A stretch of 64,000 nucleotides of DNA from Agitococcus sp. (GCA_030646715.1 JAUSLJ010000033.1:186001-250000); one strand, 5' to 3'. Counted from the stretch's first letter, positions 17,643 to 28,052 are shown. Made by a program: numbers and translations. Notes: a model not told the origin generated them from the letters alone.

Positions 17643-18023
17643 ATGAGCAAAATTTTAACGCGTTTAGAAGCCTTAAAAGATTTGGTACAGCAAGCCATTG
17701 ATCAGGGCGCGACTTCGGTTGAGCAGATTCATAAAACCATTGCCGATTTACCTTTTGCGGTATTAGAGAAAAATGGCTTATTAAATGTCGAGCCTGAGCA
17801 GCGTGATGAATTGTGGAATAAAAGCTTTGGCCAAGTCTATGAAGCGATTCGCCGTGTTAACCAAGAAGTGGGCGAATTAGCCACCAGTGCGTTTGAAGGT
17901 TTAGAAGATCAGTTAATTATTCAGAAAAATATTAAAGCAGAGGCTCAAGAGTCTCTGGAAGAAAGTAAAGCCACGGTAATTGAATCACCTTTGGCGGTAG
18001 AGCCAAAAACGCGGATTGTTTAA
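17643..18023 (+). CDS. small helical cytoplasmic protein of unknown function
   Basis: 126 residues from the ATG at 17643, which follows a GAGGAAAA site; the longer frame start at 17598 lacks one. It is rich in Glu, Gln and Leu and predicted mostly helical, with heptad-like stretches (LTRLEALKDLVQQAID; VYEAIRRVNQEVGELATSAFEGL). It has no signal peptide or membrane segment. The overall look is somewhat phasin-like, but I do not recognise a family. A clear terminator follows, so it may end the desaturase transcript (97 bp gap) or stand alone. Confidence 0.7.
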   Translation: MSKILTRLEALKDLVQQAIDQGATSVEQIHKTIADLPFAVLEKNGLLNVEPEQRDELWNKSFGQVYEAIRRVNQEVGELATSAFEGLEDQLIIQKNIKAEAQESLEESKATVIESPLAVEPKTRIV

Positions 18024-18045
18024 GGTTAAATTAGCTTCTGTAGGT

Positions 18046-18076
18046 AAAAAGCCTTTCTTAATCAGCAAGGCTTTTT
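18046..18076 (+). terminator. Rho-independent terminator
   Basis: Perfect 10-bp stem AAAAAGCCTT/AAGGCTTTTT with an 11-nt loop and a following T-rich tract, 22 bp after the small helical gene. Confidence 0.88.
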
Positions 18077-18110
18077 GTTTTTTGGTGGTCTTTTTCTACT
18101 AAATACCAAT

Positions 18111-18139
18111 AAAAAAGCGCGATTGATTCGCGCTTTTTT
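18111..18139 (-). terminator. terminator at the end of rho (possibly bidirectional)
   Basis: Perfect 11-bp stem AAAAAAGCGCG/CGCGCTTTTTT with a 7-nt loop between convergent genes. T runs on both strands allow it to work in either direction. Confidence 0.85.
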
Positions 18140-18153
18140 ATGACTGCAAATTT

Positions 18154-19419
18154 TTAAGACGACTTACGTTTCATCGCTTCAAAAAATTCATCATTGGTTT
18201 TACTGTCTTTCATCTTATCTAACAAGAATTCAATAGCAGCAATTTCGTCCATAGGATGAAGAATCTTGCGCAGAATCCATACTTTTTTCAATTCATCTTC
18301 GGGCATCAAACGCTCTTCACGACGTGTACCTGATTTTTTGATATTAATCGAAGGGAAAACACGTTTTTCAGCAATGCGACGGTCTAAATGCACTTCATGG
18401 TTACCCGTACCTTTGAATTCTTCAAAGATCACTTCGTCCATTTTTGAGCCTGTCTCAACCAAAGCGGTGGCGATAATGGTTAATGAGCCGCCTTCTTCAA
18501 TCGAACGTGCCGCACCAAAGAAACGCTTAGGACGTTCTAAGGCATGAGCATCAACACCACCCGTTAACACCTTACCAGAAGAAGGAATCACGGTATTGTA
18601 AGCTCGGGCTAAACGGGTAATGGAGTCAAGCAAGATGACGACATCTTTTTTGTGCTCAACTAAACGCTTGGCTTTTTCGATAACCATTTCGGCCACTTGA
18701 ACGTGACGTGCGGGTGGCTCATCAAAGGTGGAGGCAACCACTTCACCACGCACCGTACGGATCATTTCCGTCACTTCTTCTGGCCGTTCATCAATCAGCA
18801 ACACAATCAAATGCACTTCAGGATTGTTACGGGCAATCGAATGAGCAATATTCTGCAAGAGAATGGTTTTACCCGCTTTTGGCGGTGCAACAATCAATGA
18901 GCGTTGACCTTTACCAATCGGCGCAACCAAGTCAATAACACGCGCGGTTAAGTCTTCGGTTGAGCCGTTGCCTAATTCAAGTATTAAGCGTGATGTTGGA
19001 AAGAGCGGAGTGAGATTTTCAAAGAGAATTTTATTGCGGGCATTTTCGGGAGAATCATAGTTAATATGATTGACCTTTAACAAGGCAAAATAGCGTTCGC
19101 CTTCTTTGGGTGGCCGAATCGTGCCTGCAATGGTATCGCCAGTACGCAAATTAAAACGGCGTATTTGCGAAGGGCTGACGTAAATATCGTCAGGGCCTGC
19201 CAAATACGAACCTTCGGAAGAACGCAAGAAACCAAAGCCATCGCTTAAAATCTCTAAAACACCATCGCCATAGATTTCTTCGCCGTTCATGGCGTGGCGT
19301 TTCAAGATGGCAAAAATAATATCTTGCTTGCGATTGCGAGCCATGCTGTCTAAGTTCATGTGCTCGGAGAGTTGTACCAATTCAGCGATAGGTTTCTTTT
19401 TAAGTTCGGTCAGGTTCAT
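18154..19419 (-). CDS. rho: transcription termination factor Rho
   Basis: 421 residues (E. coli 419). The start [14 protein letters not shown] is the family N-terminus; the frame extends 34 codons upstream but with unrelated sequence. It has an RNA-binding cold-shock-like domain ([20 protein letters not shown]), Walker A APPKAGKT near 178, Walker [17 protein letters not shown], and the Q-loop/secondary RNA site [12 protein letters not shown]. It forms a hexameric RNA translocase that ends transcription. It lies downstream of trxA in the same direction, as in many gammaproteobacteria; a terminator lies between them, so rho has its own leader of about 150 bp, where autoregulation would act. Confidence 0.98.
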   Translation of the reverse strand: MNLTELKKKPIAELVQLSEHMNLDSMARNRKQDIIFAILKRHAMNGEEIYGDGVLEILSDGFGFLRSSEGSYLAGPDDIYVSPSQIRRFNLRTGDTIAGTIRPPKEGERYFALLKVNHINYDSPENARNKILFENLTPLFPTSRLILELGNGSTEDLTARVIDLVAPIGKGQRSLIVAPPKAGKTILLQNIAHSIARNNPEVHLIVLLIDERPEEVTEMIRTVRGEVVASTFDEPPARHVQVAEMVIEKAKRLVEHKKDVVILLDSITRLARAYNTVIPSSGKVLTGGVDAHALERPKRFFGAARSIEEGGSLTIIATALVETGSKMDEVIFEEFKGTGNHEVHLDRRIAEKRVFPSINIKKSGTRREERLMPEDELKKVWILRKILHPMDEIAAIEFLLDKMKDSKTNDEFFEAMKRKSS

Positions 19420-19567
19420 AGAAAGGATGCTGCAAAAGAGAGAATGCGAAAAATGCTCGCACACCGCCATCATCAACCAATATTTATATAACGTAGAGGA
19501 TATTAGTTGCGCTGTTGACAAAGTTTTTTGAGGGATATTGCTAACAGAGCGGCTTGCGTTGGACGAA

Positions 19568-19596
19568 AAGGCGACCTAAAGAATAAGAGTCGCCTT
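19568..19596 (-). terminator. terminator of trxA
   Basis: 8-bp stem AAGGCGAC/GTCGCCTT followed by TTTT on the minus strand, 10 bp after the trxA stop. Confidence 0.75.
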
Positions 19597-19605
19597 GAGG
19601 GTGTA

Positions 19606-19935
19606 TTATATATTGGAATCTAAAAAGGCTGTCAATTGGGATTTTGCCAAAGCACCCACTTTTGTTGCTGCAATTTGGCCTCCTTTGAACAAACTGAGCG
19701 TTGGAATGCCTCGAACGCCGAATTTTTGAGCAGTTGCTGGATTTTCGTCCACATTGACTTTGACGATTTTTACGCGGCCTTCATACTCGCTGGCCAAGTC
19801 ATCTAAAATCGGAGCGATCATTTTGCATGGACCACACCACGGTGCCCAGTAGTCAACTAATACCGCAACATCGGCGTTTAATACGTCTGCTTCAAACTCA
19901 GCATCGGTGGTATTCACAATCAATGGGCTAGCCAT
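19606..19935 (-). CDS. trxA: thioredoxin 1
   Basis: 109 residues, the usual length. The dithiol active site WCGPCK, the preceding VDYWAPW and the cis-proline loop RGIPTLSLF are intact. It is the general cytoplasmic disulfide reductase. The ATG at 19935, with GGAGAG just upstream, is preferred over the in-frame TTG four codons earlier. Confidence 0.97.
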   Translation of the reverse strand: MASPLIVNTTDAEFEADVLNADVAVLVDYWAPWCGPCKMIAPILDDLASEYEGRVKIVKVNVDENPATAQKFGVRGIPTLSLFKGGQIAATKVGALAKSQLTAFLDSNI

Positions 19936-20130
19936 GAAACTCTCCAAATAGATAAAGACAAAATAATAACAGCTTCATAGGCTTTTTTTGCACGACTAAA
20001 GCTGCTATATCAGTTTCACAAAGTGACGTTAGTATAGAAGCTTTTGCCAATTAACATATAGAACAAATGTAGACTTATGAAAAAATACGGTCGTTGCCGT
20101 GTTAGTCGCATTGTAAATAGTAGGATGATA

Positions 20131-21633
20131 ATGAACCGTACGCTCCCCGAAGACAGCTTATTGGCTGCAATTGATTTAGGCTCGAATAGTTTCCATTTGG
20201 CGATTGCCCGTTTGGATCATGGCGAAGTGCGCCGTGTCGATAGCCTTTCCGAAAAAGTGCAGCTCGGAGCAGGTTTAGATAAAGACAATAACCTGACTGC
20301 CGATGCCCAAGCGCGAGCATTAGCGTGTTTAGCGCGTTTCGCCCAACGTTTACAAGCCATTCCTCATCGATATTTGCGTATTGTCGCCACCAATGCCTTA
20401 CGCCAAGCCAATAATGCCACGGCATTTATTGAACAAGCCGAACGTATTCTCAAAAAGCGTATTGAAATCGTCGCAGGGCGCGAAGAAGCCCGTTTAATCT
20501 ATTTGGGTGTGTCGCACACGCTCGCCGATGAGGGGCGGCGTTTAGTGGTTGATATTGGTGGTGGATCGACCGAGTTTATTATTGGCGAAGACTTTGAGCC
20601 TTTAGCGACAGAGTCTTTGCAAATGGGTTGTGTCGCTTATACCCAACGTTTTTTTGCGGATGGTCAAATTACTGTCAAAGCCATTGATAAGGCGACGATG
20701 GCCGCTCGTCAAGAGGTCATGGTAATTGCCAGTGCCTATCGGGCTTTAGGTTGGCAGTCGGTCGTTGGCTCAAGCGGCACGATTAAAGCCGCGCGGCAAA
20801 TTATGGCGCAGAATGGTTGGGCGAACGCTGAAGGCTGTATTACTGCGGAAGGCCTGAAACAGGTTCGTGAAAAAATTCTGAGTTTCAAACACGTCAACGA
20901 GTTGAGTATTTCAGGTTTAAAAGAAGACCGTCGCTCGATACTGCCCGCAGGTTATGCCATTTTACAAGCGGTGTTTGATGAGCTTGAGCTGGACGTTATG
21001 ACCTATTCTGATGGCGCGTTACGTGAAGGTGTGCTGTACGATATGCTTGGTCGTTTTAGTCATGAAGATATTCGTGACCGTAGTGCCCACGCTTTGCTGG
21101 CTCGTCATCATGTCGATAATAAGCAAGCACACCGTGTGCTTGAAACAGCGGATACTTTTTATCACCAAGTTGAGCATTTATTACGTTTAGACGAAGAAGA
21201 CCAAGATTTATTGCGTCGTTCAGCCTTACTCCATGAAATTGGCTTGGCGATTTCGCATAGCAGTTATCACAAACATGGCGCGTATTTAGTGCAGTATTCC
21301 GATGTCGCGGGTTTTTCTCATGCCGACCAAGAAAAACTGTCGTTATTAGTGGGCTGCCATCGCCGTAAAGTCCGTGAGGAACAAAAGTTGCAACTGATTA
21401 AAAGCGGTGGGTTACCGTTGTTTTACGTCTGTGTGTTGTTGCGGTTATCGGTGTTGTTGCATCATAGTCGGAGTGCAATGCCGTTGCCTGAAGTGAAATT
21501 AAGTACCGATGGCCTGCTGTTTTTGCTGCAATTCCCCGATAACTGGCTGACGGCTCATCCATTAACTCAAGCTGATTTAGATGAAGAAATTGGTTATTTG
21601 GATGCGTGGGGCATTAGTTTGGTGGTTAAGTAG
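20131..21633 (+). CDS. ppx: exopolyphosphatase / Ppx-GppA phosphatase
   Basis: 500 residues. The N-terminal ASKHA fold has AAIDLGSNSFHLAI, ATNALRQANN and VVDIGGGSTEFIIG (phosphate-binding loop). A C-terminal HD-like helical domain has LLHEIGLAISH. It hydrolyses polyphosphate processively and in some species pppGpp. The ATG at 20131, with TAGGA upstream, begins the family N-terminus; earlier in-frame ATGs at 20077 and 20125 are less likely. It is divergent from trxA, as in Pseudomonas. Confidence 0.95.
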   Translation: MNRTLPEDSLLAAIDLGSNSFHLAIARLDHGEVRRVDSLSEKVQLGAGLDKDNNLTADAQARALACLARFAQRLQAIPHRYLRIVATNALRQANNATAFIEQAERILKKRIEIVAGREEARLIYLGVSHTLADEGRRLVVDIGGGSTEFIIGEDFEPLATESLQMGCVAYTQRFFADGQITVKAIDKATMAARQEVMVIASAYRALGWQSVVGSSGTIKAARQIMAQNGWANAEGCITAEGLKQVREKILSFKHVNELSISGLKEDRRSILPAGYAILQAVFDELELDVMTYSDGALREGVLYDMLGRFSHEDIRDRSAHALLARHHVDNKQAHRVLETADTFYHQVEHLLRLDEEDQDLLRRSALLHEIGLAISHSSYHKHGAYLVQYSDVAGFSHADQEKLSLLVGCHRRKVREEQKLQLIKSGGLPLFYVCVLLRLSVLLHHSRSAMPLPEVKLSTDGLLFLLQFPDNWLTAHPLTQADLDEEIGYLDAWGISLVVK

Positions 21634-21648
21634 TTGCGTAAGTTTTCC

Positions 21649-21696
21649 CTTCGACTCCGCTCAGGGAGCATTTATGTTGGCTGAGCGGAGTCGAAG
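21649..21696. repeat. dispersed palindrome (family B)
   Basis: Perfect 16-bp inverted arms, CTTCGACTCCGCTCAG and its complement, around a 16-nt loop. A second copy, with a shorter loop and a decayed right arm, lies at 25917-25953. Both follow plus-strand genes (ppx and gpmI) and could end transcription. Confidence 0.8.
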
Positions 21697-21765
21697 TCCA
21701 GTCATTTATTTTTATTCACCAAAAAATCAAATTTCAATCATCCATCATTAATGACGAGGAAAGCC

Positions 21766-22635
21766 ATGAGTAAACTACCTGCGAATGTTGTGGCTTGGCA
21801 AACGCGTGGCAAAACTTGCACTATTGGTGGCGTCGAGATTTTTTATCGTGATATAGGTGGCACAAGTTCAGACGCGGTGTTGTTTTTACATGGCTTTCCT
21901 TCCAGTTCTTACGATTGGCATTCTTTGTGGCCGTTATTGGGTGACGATAAACGTATGGTTTGCCTTGATTTTATCGGCTTTGGTTTGTCGGAAAAGCCTA
22001 AAAATCACAGTTACTCGTTGTTTGAGCAAGCAGATATTGTTGAGCAGTTAGTGAAACAGTTGGGCATTAAACGCGTGAAAATTATTGCTCACGATATGGG
22101 TACGACGGTGACTTGTGAGTTATTGGCGCGCCGTGAAAAAAAGCTCTTAGGTTTTGCTATTCAATCGGTGTTATTGATGAATGGTAGTGTCCATATTGAA
22201 TTGGCGCATCTGACACCATCACAGCAATTATTGCGTTCGCCGTTTGGTGCTATTTTTGCCAAATTATCGTCTAAGTTGATTTTTAAAGCGCAATTGAAAA
22301 AGATTTTGGGCAAACCTGTGTTAAATAATGAGCTAGAAGCGATGTGGGCGTTAATGAGTTATCGCCAAGGCAAAGCGCGCTTGGCACAAACGATTAGTTA
22401 TATCGAAGAGCGTTATCGTTTTAGCCATCGCTGGATTCCACCACTGACACGTTTAGATATTCCTGTGTTAATTTTATGGGGTCAAAAAGACCCTGTTGCC
22501 GTTGCCGCGATTGCCGAAAAATTGGCTCAAGAAATTCCTACCGCCAAATTACAATGGCTGCCGCAGTTAGGCCATTATCCGCAGTTGGAGGATTCTGTTG
22601 CAGTGGCGGATGCGATTAATTTGTTTTTGGCGTGA
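21766..22635 (+). CDS. alpha/beta hydrolase, haloalkane dehalogenase/epoxide hydrolase-like
   Basis: 289 residues from the ATG at 21766, preceded by GAGG. The oxyanion segment LFLHGFPSSSYDW, nucleophile elbow AHDMGT (Asp nucleophile, not Ser), acid in ILWGQKDP and catalytic His in LGHYPQLED give a full Asp-based triad. An Asp nucleophile points to haloalkane dehalogenase- or epoxide hydrolase-type chemistry rather than an esterase. A helical cap lies at about 135-220. The substrate is unknown. A strong hairpin terminator follows. Confidence 0.85.
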   Translation: MSKLPANVVAWQTRGKTCTIGGVEIFYRDIGGTSSDAVLFLHGFPSSSYDWHSLWPLLGDDKRMVCLDFIGFGLSEKPKNHSYSLFEQADIVEQLVKQLGIKRVKIIAHDMGTTVTCELLARREKKLLGFAIQSVLLMNGSVHIELAHLTPSQQLLRSPFGAIFAKLSSKLIFKAQLKKILGKPVLNNELEAMWALMSYRQGKARLAQTISYIEERYRFSHRWIPPLTRLDIPVLILWGQKDPVAVAAIAEKLAQEIPTAKLQWLPQLGHYPQLEDSVAVADAINLFLA

Positions 22636-22678
22636 AAGAAAGTAGATGCCGCTCATGTTGGTAATACGGTTTTGAGCA

Positions 22679-22709
22679 ACACCAGAACGATAACTTATTG
22701 TTCTGGTGT
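22679..22709 (+). terminator. hairpin terminator after the hydrolase gene
   Basis: Perfect 10-bp stem ACACCAGAAC/GTTCTGGTGT with an 11-nt loop, followed by GTATTTTCC. Confidence 0.75.
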
Positions 22710-22799
22710 GTATTTTCCCTTGCGTGTGCTCAGTGGTTTTATGCTTTAGTGCTTATAATAGCGGCTACACAAATGACTCAAATAATGGAAGTAATACCG

Positions 22800-24269
22800 A
22801 TGTTTGCTAAAATAAAAAAATTCTTTAGTAATAATACGCGATCTAAGAATCACGACTTAGCTTTGGACTTGAAGAAAAAAGGTGATTTGTGTGTACGCGA
22901 AGAGCGTTTAGAGCAAGCTATAGAATATTATCGTCAAGCGCTCAGTTTATCACCACAATTTTATGAAGGATTGATTGCCATCGGATTTGCTTTACATGAG
23001 AAAGGCTCTATAGATGACGCAGCCCAATACTTGCACCAAGCCCTGTCTATTTCACCCGAGAATGCTGACGTACAGTTTATGCTGGGCAATATTGCTAAAA
23101 AGCAAGGTGACTCTCAACGAGCTATTGAGCATTATCGTCATGCGATAAAGAGTGACCCTGAGTTTGGTTTTGCCTATCGAGCCTTGTTTGGCATATTTCA
23201 AGAGCAGGGAGACGCTCAGCACGCCAAAGAAATTTTAGATAAGGCAATGTTGGCATTGCCTACTGACGAGTATTTTATTTTTGAGCGAGCCGATTTTTAT
23301 TTTGCCGCAAAAGACTATCAAAATACTATTCGCTTGTTCCAAAAAATGTTGCAGTTATCACCTAATGACGCAGCAATTCATGTGAATATCGCTGTTTCAT
23401 TGATGAGTTTAGACCAAAATGAGGCGGCGATACATCATTTTCAGCAAGCCGCTAAACTAGAGCCTGATAATGCGGACATACACCAAAACTTAGGAAATGT
23501 GTATGTTAAATTGAACAGAAAGCACGAAGCAATAGCACCTTATAAAGAAGTTCTTCGTATTGATCCAAATCATCCAGTACAACATATTATTGCCGCTTTT
23601 TCAGGCGATACGACAAGTACAGCCCCCGCAGGGTATATTGCAAATCTATTTGATGGTTATGCTGAAAAATTTGACTCTCATTTGGTGAAAGATCTGCAAT
23701 ACAACACGCCTGCTCGATTGCTATCTATCATTCAATCTCATGCCAATTTAAGTGAACACAAGTTGGACGTGCTGGACTTAGGTTGTGGTACAGGGCTATT
23801 TGGGAAAGTGATATCCCCTTTTGTCGGGCAAATGGTTGGCGTGGATCTTTCTGCGAAAATGCTGGAAAAAGCAGCTTCACTCAATATTTACCATCGTTTA
23901 GAGTGCAAAGATTTGTTGGCAATGATGCGCAATGAGCCTGATGCCAGTTATGATTTGATTTCGGCAACTGACGTATTTATTTATATTGGTGTACTGGATG
24001 ATTTGGTGATCGAGGCTAAAAGACTGCTTCGCCATAACGGAATCTTTGCTTTTTCTACGGAGTCTTTGGACGCTTTGTCTCAACCTGAATTGCTAGCAGC
24101 CACCCCCAATTTTGTATTAAATGACACTGCTCGTTATGCGCATGCTCTTTCATATTTGAATTCATTGGCGCGAGACTCAGGATTTAGTGTGTTGGAGAAT
24201 AAAGAAGAAGTTATTCGAGTAGATGAAGGCAAACCAGTTATAGGTTATCTATCGTTATGGCATTGTTGA
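22800..24269 (+). CDS. TPR protein fused to a SAM methyltransferase
   Basis: 489 residues from the ATG at 22800 (GGAAG upstream; the frame runs further up but through hydrophobic, unrelated sequence). About seven TPR units span roughly 25-270 (EQAIEYYRQALSLSP, AIEHYRHAIKSDP, EAAIHHFQQAAKLEPDN). A class I methyltransferase with VLDLGCGTGLFG near 324 and the acidic loop VGVDLSAKMLEKA follows. The substrate is not known for this architecture; the TPR part probably recruits a protein partner. It has no membrane segment. Confidence 0.85.
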   Translation: MFAKIKKFFSNNTRSKNHDLALDLKKKGDLCVREERLEQAIEYYRQALSLSPQFYEGLIAIGFALHEKGSIDDAAQYLHQALSISPENADVQFMLGNIAKKQGDSQRAIEHYRHAIKSDPEFGFAYRALFGIFQEQGDAQHAKEILDKAMLALPTDEYFIFERADFYFAAKDYQNTIRLFQKMLQLSPNDAAIHVNIAVSLMSLDQNEAAIHHFQQAAKLEPDNADIHQNLGNVYVKLNRKHEAIAPYKEVLRIDPNHPVQHIIAAFSGDTTSTAPAGYIANLFDGYAEKFDSHLVKDLQYNTPARLLSIIQSHANLSEHKLDVLDLGCGTGLFGKVISPFVGQMVGVDLSAKMLEKAASLNIYHRLECKDLLAMMRNEPDASYDLISATDVFIYIGVLDDLVIEAKRLLRHNGIFAFSTESLDALSQPELLAATPNFVLNDTARYAHALSYLNSLARDSGFSVLENKEEVIRVDEGKPVIGYLSLWHC

Positions 24270-24363
24270 TACAAAGTAATTAGCAGTGATGAAAGGATTT
24301 ACGGCGGAGAACGGACTTCTGCTAAAATACGCGCCTTCTTTAGTTGTGCAGCGAGTGGTTGTG

Positions 24364-25899
24364 ATGCGTAAGCCTTATGTGTTGATTATTTTGGATGGAT
24401 TTGGTCATAGTGATACCTCCGATTCTAATGCCATTACTGCCGCCAAAATGCCGAATTGGCAACACATACTCGACGAGAATGCCCACGGTTTAATTTCAGG
24501 TTCAGGGGAAGATGTCGGTTTACCTGATGGTCAAATGGGTAACTCCGAAGTCGGGCACATGAATTTGGGCGCAGGTCGTATCGTTTATCAAGACTTTACC
24601 CGTATTACCAAAGCCATTCGTGAGGGTGACTTTTTTACCAATCCTGTCATTACCGATGCCGTTGATAAAGCGATTGCGACGAATAACGCTGTCCATATTT
24701 GGGGCTTATTATCGGAAGGCGGTGTTCATTCGCACGAAGACCATTTACACGCAATGGTAAAACTTGCGGCAGACCGTGGCGCGCAAAGAATTTATGTTCA
24801 TGCCTTTTTAGATGGCCGAGATACACCGCCGAAAAGTGCGCAACCGTCGATTGAAAAACTCGATGCCGCGTTACGTGCGACAGGTAAAGGTCGTATTGCC
24901 TCAATCATTGGCCGTTATTTTGCGATGGACAGAGATAATCGTTGGGATCGTGTTGAGCAAGCTTATCGCTTAATGACGGAAGGTGTGGCTGAACGTACCG
25001 CAACGACCGCGTTGGCAGGTTTAGAAGCAGCCTATACCGCAGGCGAGAGTGATGAATTTGTCAAAGCGACTGCTATTATTGGTGAAGGTGAGCAAGCCGC
25101 GTTAATTGCCGATGGCGATGCGGTTATTTTTATGAATTTCCGTGCTGACCGTGCCCGTGAAATTACCAAAGCCTTTGTTGATGTTGAATTTACGGGCTTT
25201 GAGCGTCGTGTTCGTCCAGCCCTCAGCACCTTTGTCATGTTGACGCAATACGCCAGTAGCATCAAAGCGCCTGTTGCCTATAAGCCCACCGACTTAACGA
25301 ATACGCTGGGTGAATACTTGGGCAATATGGGCAAAACCCAGTTGCGTATTGCCGAAACGGAAAAATATGCACACGTCACCTTCTTTTTTAGCGGTGGCCG
25401 TGAAACAGAGTTTACCGGTGAAAAACGCATTTTAATTCCATCACCGCAAGTCGCTACTTATGATTTAAAACCCGAAATGAGTGCTTTTGAAGTCACCGAT
25501 AATTTGGTGGCGGCTATTCAATCGGGCGAGTATGACGTGCTGATTTGTAATTATGCCAATGGCGATATGGTCGGTCATACGGGGGATTTTAACGCGGCAG
25601 TGAAAGCGGTTGAAGCCTTAGACGTGTGTTTGGGTCGCTTATACACCGCGATCAAAGCCACAGGCGGTGAGATGTTAATTACCGCCGACCACGGCAACGT
25701 CGAGCAAATGCGTGATAACGAAACGGGTCAAGCCCATACCGCGCATACCTGCGAATTAGTGCCGTTTGCTTATGTAGGCCGTAAAGCGACGATTCGAGAG
25801 GGTGGTGTGTTATCCGATGTCGCACCAACTTTATTAACGCTCATGGGCTTACCGATTCCGAGCGAAATGACAGGCAAAGTATTGGTTGAGTTTCAGTAA
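24364..25899 (+). CDS. gpmI: 2,3-bisphosphoglycerate-independent phosphoglycerate mutase
   Basis: 511 residues (family about 510-515). It interconverts 3- and 2-phosphoglycerate in glycolysis using two Mn ions. The N-terminal [12 protein letters not shown] metal site, phosphoserine loop [14 protein letters not shown] (Ser near 61), [11 protein letters not shown] substrate loop, and C-terminal [14 protein letters not shown] and [11 protein letters not shown] metal sites are intact. The start is chosen at ATG 24364, which gives the family N-terminus; 26 further codons upstream are unlike the family. Confidence 0.97.
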   Translation: MRKPYVLIILDGFGHSDTSDSNAITAAKMPNWQHILDENAHGLISGSGEDVGLPDGQMGNSEVGHMNLGAGRIVYQDFTRITKAIREGDFFTNPVITDAVDKAIATNNAVHIWGLLSEGGVHSHEDHLHAMVKLAADRGAQRIYVHAFLDGRDTPPKSAQPSIEKLDAALRATGKGRIASIIGRYFAMDRDNRWDRVEQAYRLMTEGVAERTATTALAGLEAAYTAGESDEFVKATAIIGEGEQAALIADGDAVIFMNFRADRAREITKAFVDVEFTGFERRVRPALSTFVMLTQYASSIKAPVAYKPTDLTNTLGEYLGNMGKTQLRIAETEKYAHVTFFFSGGRETEFTGEKRILIPSPQVATYDLKPEMSAFEVTDNLVAAIQSGEYDVLICNYANGDMVGHTGDFNAAVKAVEALDVCLGRLYTAIKATGGEMLITADHGNVEQMRDNETGQAHTAHTCELVPFAYVGRKATIREGGVLSDVAPTLLTLMGLPIPSEMTGKVLVEFQ

Positions 25900-25916
25900 G
25901 GGTTGTTGAGTTGTAC

Positions 25917-25953
25917 CTTCGACTCCGCTCAGGGAGCAGTCTGAGCGGAGTCG
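25917..25953. repeat. dispersed palindrome (family B, second copy)
   Basis: Left arm CTTCGACTCCGCTCAG is identical to the copy at 21649. The right arm CTGAGCGGAGTCG has lost its last three bases. It follows gpmI directly and may end its transcript. Confidence 0.75.
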
Positions 25954-25973
25954 CGATAGCGTAGTAGTAGAAG

Positions 25974-26837
25974 CTAAGCCGCTTTCAATAATTTTAGTTT
26001 ATCCATCTCTGCATCTAAACGTGCACGCCAGTATTGTACTAATTCACTATTGGCATGGTCCCACGGATGAAAGTCTTCCTTAAAGAAGTCTAAATAATCA
26101 GGAATTAAACCACTAATCAAACCTTGACGGCCAAATAGCTTATTCAAACCAAATGCCCAGCTTTTGATATTCAGTAACTGTCCATCTTTTGCCATAAACC
26201 GAACTTGATAAAGTGCAGTTGTTGCTGCCAAAAATGCTGTTGCCATGATCATCGTCGAAACTAACTCTTTGTGATTGTTACCTTTGATGTCTTTATATAA
26301 ATCAAAAGCAACAGCTTTGTGTTCGGTTTCTTCAATCGCGTGCCACATCCATAATGGTTTAATGGAGTCATCAATATGATTCATAAAATCGGGATGGCTG
26401 AGTAGTCGATTGGCCAAAATAGCAGTGAAATGCTCTAACGCGACGGTAGCGGCTAATTGTGTCCGAGGCGGGAATTTACGTCGTCCCCAGTTTAACAAAG
26501 TCAATGCTGCCTTTGCGCCAGAAAGTGCTGGCAAACCACGCTTTTCCATAAACAGATTGAGCGACTCATGTTCTTTGGAGTGATGTGCTTCTTGACCAAT
26601 AAAGCCCGCAATTTCTTGTTGGCGAACTTTGTTATCTTTAACTTTGTCTCGAAAGTGACGAACAGAGTCAATAAAAAACCGTTCGCCATCAGGGAAGAAA
26701 GTCGACAGTGCGCCGACAAAATGCGTCATAAATGGGTCGTTATATGCCCAATATCTTGGAATGGCATCGCTAAACTCAAAGTCCATGCGATAGGGTTTAA
26801 TGCTAATGTTGCTAGGTGTTTTTGAGATTGTTGTCAT
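25974..26837 (-). CDS. putative metal-dependent hydrolase (PF10118 family)
   Basis: 287 residues, mostly helical. Conserved motifs with spaced Glu and His are QEAHHSKEHE near 92-101, ALEHFTA near 148 and AIEETEHKAVAFD near 182, which together resemble a ferritin-like diiron site. A hydrophobic helix follows at about 205-225 (MIMATAFLAATTALY). The family is found in Pseudomonas and Acinetobacter and is annotated as a metal-dependent hydrolase without proven reaction. The neighbours give no pathway link. Confidence 0.8.
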   Translation of the reverse strand: MTTISKTPSNISIKPYRMDFEFSDAIPRYWAYNDPFMTHFVGALSTFFPDGERFFIDSVRHFRDKVKDNKVRQQEIAGFIGQEAHHSKEHESLNLFMEKRGLPALSGAKAALTLLNWGRRKFPPRTQLAATVALEHFTAILANRLLSHPDFMNHIDDSIKPLWMWHAIEETEHKAVAFDLYKDIKGNNHKELVSTMIMATAFLAATTALYQVRFMAKDGQLLNIKSWAFGLNKLFGRQGLISGLIPDYLDFFKEDFHPWDHANSELVQYWRARLDAEMDKLKLLKAA

Positions 26838-26940
26838 GGCCTGCTCTGCATGATTGATTAACAGTTATTAATCAAACTAACATACCAAGCGTCCAATAAC
26901 AGGTGATTTGAGGACAGACATTAGTCATCACAGGCCAAAT

Positions 26941-27528
26941 TTACTCAATTTGTAACTGTCTAAACGTTAACTTCAAAGCTGCGCTGAGTTGAATGGCTGA
27001 CAGTTTAACGGCTTGTTGCCAATCGTCAGCCGCTTCACCATTCGCACCATCAGTGATAAATTTCAAGCATAAAAATGGCACATTTAAACGTTGGCAAACA
27101 TTGGCTAAGGCGTAAGCCTCCATATCAATTACTTCTAAATGAAAATGTGGGTGAGCTTCGGTGACAAAACTATCACCCGTAAAGCAGGTTGCTAAAGGTA
27201 GATCATTAATAGCAATGCCATATTCTATTGAGGAATGAGCTTCAAAAGGTGTTTGCCCTAGTGCAAATCCCATGGCTCGTGCATCCATGTCGCGCTGAAT
27301 AAACTCGGTTATGCAGACAACAATCCCTGCATCAAAACTGTGTGAGCCTGCCGAACCGACGTTGATAACCAATGGTTTTACAGGCATTTGTAGCAGTTTT
27401 TGTGTTAAAGCAAAGGTGGCGTTTACCTTGCCAACACCTGTGTACAAGATTTCATCGGCAAATTTATCCAGCTTTTGGTCGTAGTTTTCTTGTTCAAGTG
27501 CTAAGACTAATAAAGTAGGGCGTGTCAT
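26941..27528 (-). CDS. nucleoside phosphorylase-family nucleosidase (MTA/SAH nucleosidase-like)
   Basis: 195 residues, shorter than the usual 230. The PNP fold start (VGKVNATFALTQ), the ribose-binding VIDMEAYALANVC and the catalytic KFITDGAN are present. It probably cleaves methylthioadenosine, S-adenosylhomocysteine or another purine nucleoside. Its ATG overlaps the apt stop (TAATG), so the two are translationally coupled. The pairing makes sense, because Apt would recycle the adenine released. Substrate choice is inferred. Confidence 0.82.
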   Translation of the reverse strand: MTRPTLLVLALEQENYDQKLDKFADEILYTGVGKVNATFALTQKLLQMPVKPLVINVGSAGSHSFDAGIVVCITEFIQRDMDARAMGFALGQTPFEAHSSIEYGIAINDLPLATCFTGDSFVTEAHPHFHLEVIDMEAYALANVCQRLNVPFLCLKFITDGANGEAADDWQQAVKLSAIQLSAALKLTFRQLQIE

Positions 27529-28052
27529 TATTCACTTCCATAACGAAATAACGCGCGAGGTGTCAGCCCTTGCCATGTAAAGGTGTTTAAATCGGCAAGA
27601 TTAATCAGTATTAACATTTGTTCAATAGAGTGGCCTGATTGTTGGCATAATTGACAAGTTGCCGCTAATGTTCCGCCTGTGGCCAAGACATCATCAACCA
27701 CTAATACCCGTTGCCCGACAAATTGACTCGACATTTCCAATGTGTCTTGGCCGTATTCAAGGCTATAACTGACACTGTTCACAGGTGGCGGTAGTTTTTT
27801 GGGTTTACGGACAACCAGAAAACTTTTGTTTTTGGCATAGGCTAAAGCAGAGGCAAAAATAAAACCGCGTGACTCGACACCGACAATGGCATCAATGGCT
27901 TGCCATTCGTCATCGCTGAGTAAACTTGCTAAAGCATCAATCGTCGCGTGTAATTGATTGCGTAATAACGGGGTAATATCTCTAAATAAAATACCTGATT
28001 GCGGAAAGTCTGGAATACAGCGAATGTGTTGTTCAAGATAAGTGTAGGTCAT
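27528..28052 (-). CDS. apt: adenine phosphoribosyltransferase
   Basis: 174 residues. The family opening IRCIPDFPQSGILFRDITPLL, the GVESRGFIFASALAY segment, the KLPPP flexible loop and the PRPP motif VLVVDDVLATGGTLAA are all intact. It salvages adenine to AMP. It is first in a two-gene unit with the nucleosidase. Confidence 0.96.
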   Translation of the reverse strand: MTYTYLEQHIRCIPDFPQSGILFRDITPLLRNQLHATIDALASLLSDDEWQAIDAIVGVESRGFIFASALAYAKNKSFLVVRKPKKLPPPVNSVSYSLEYGQDTLEMSSQFVGQRVLVVDDVLATGGTLAATCQLCQQSGHSIEQMLILINLADLNTFTWQGLTPRALFRYGSE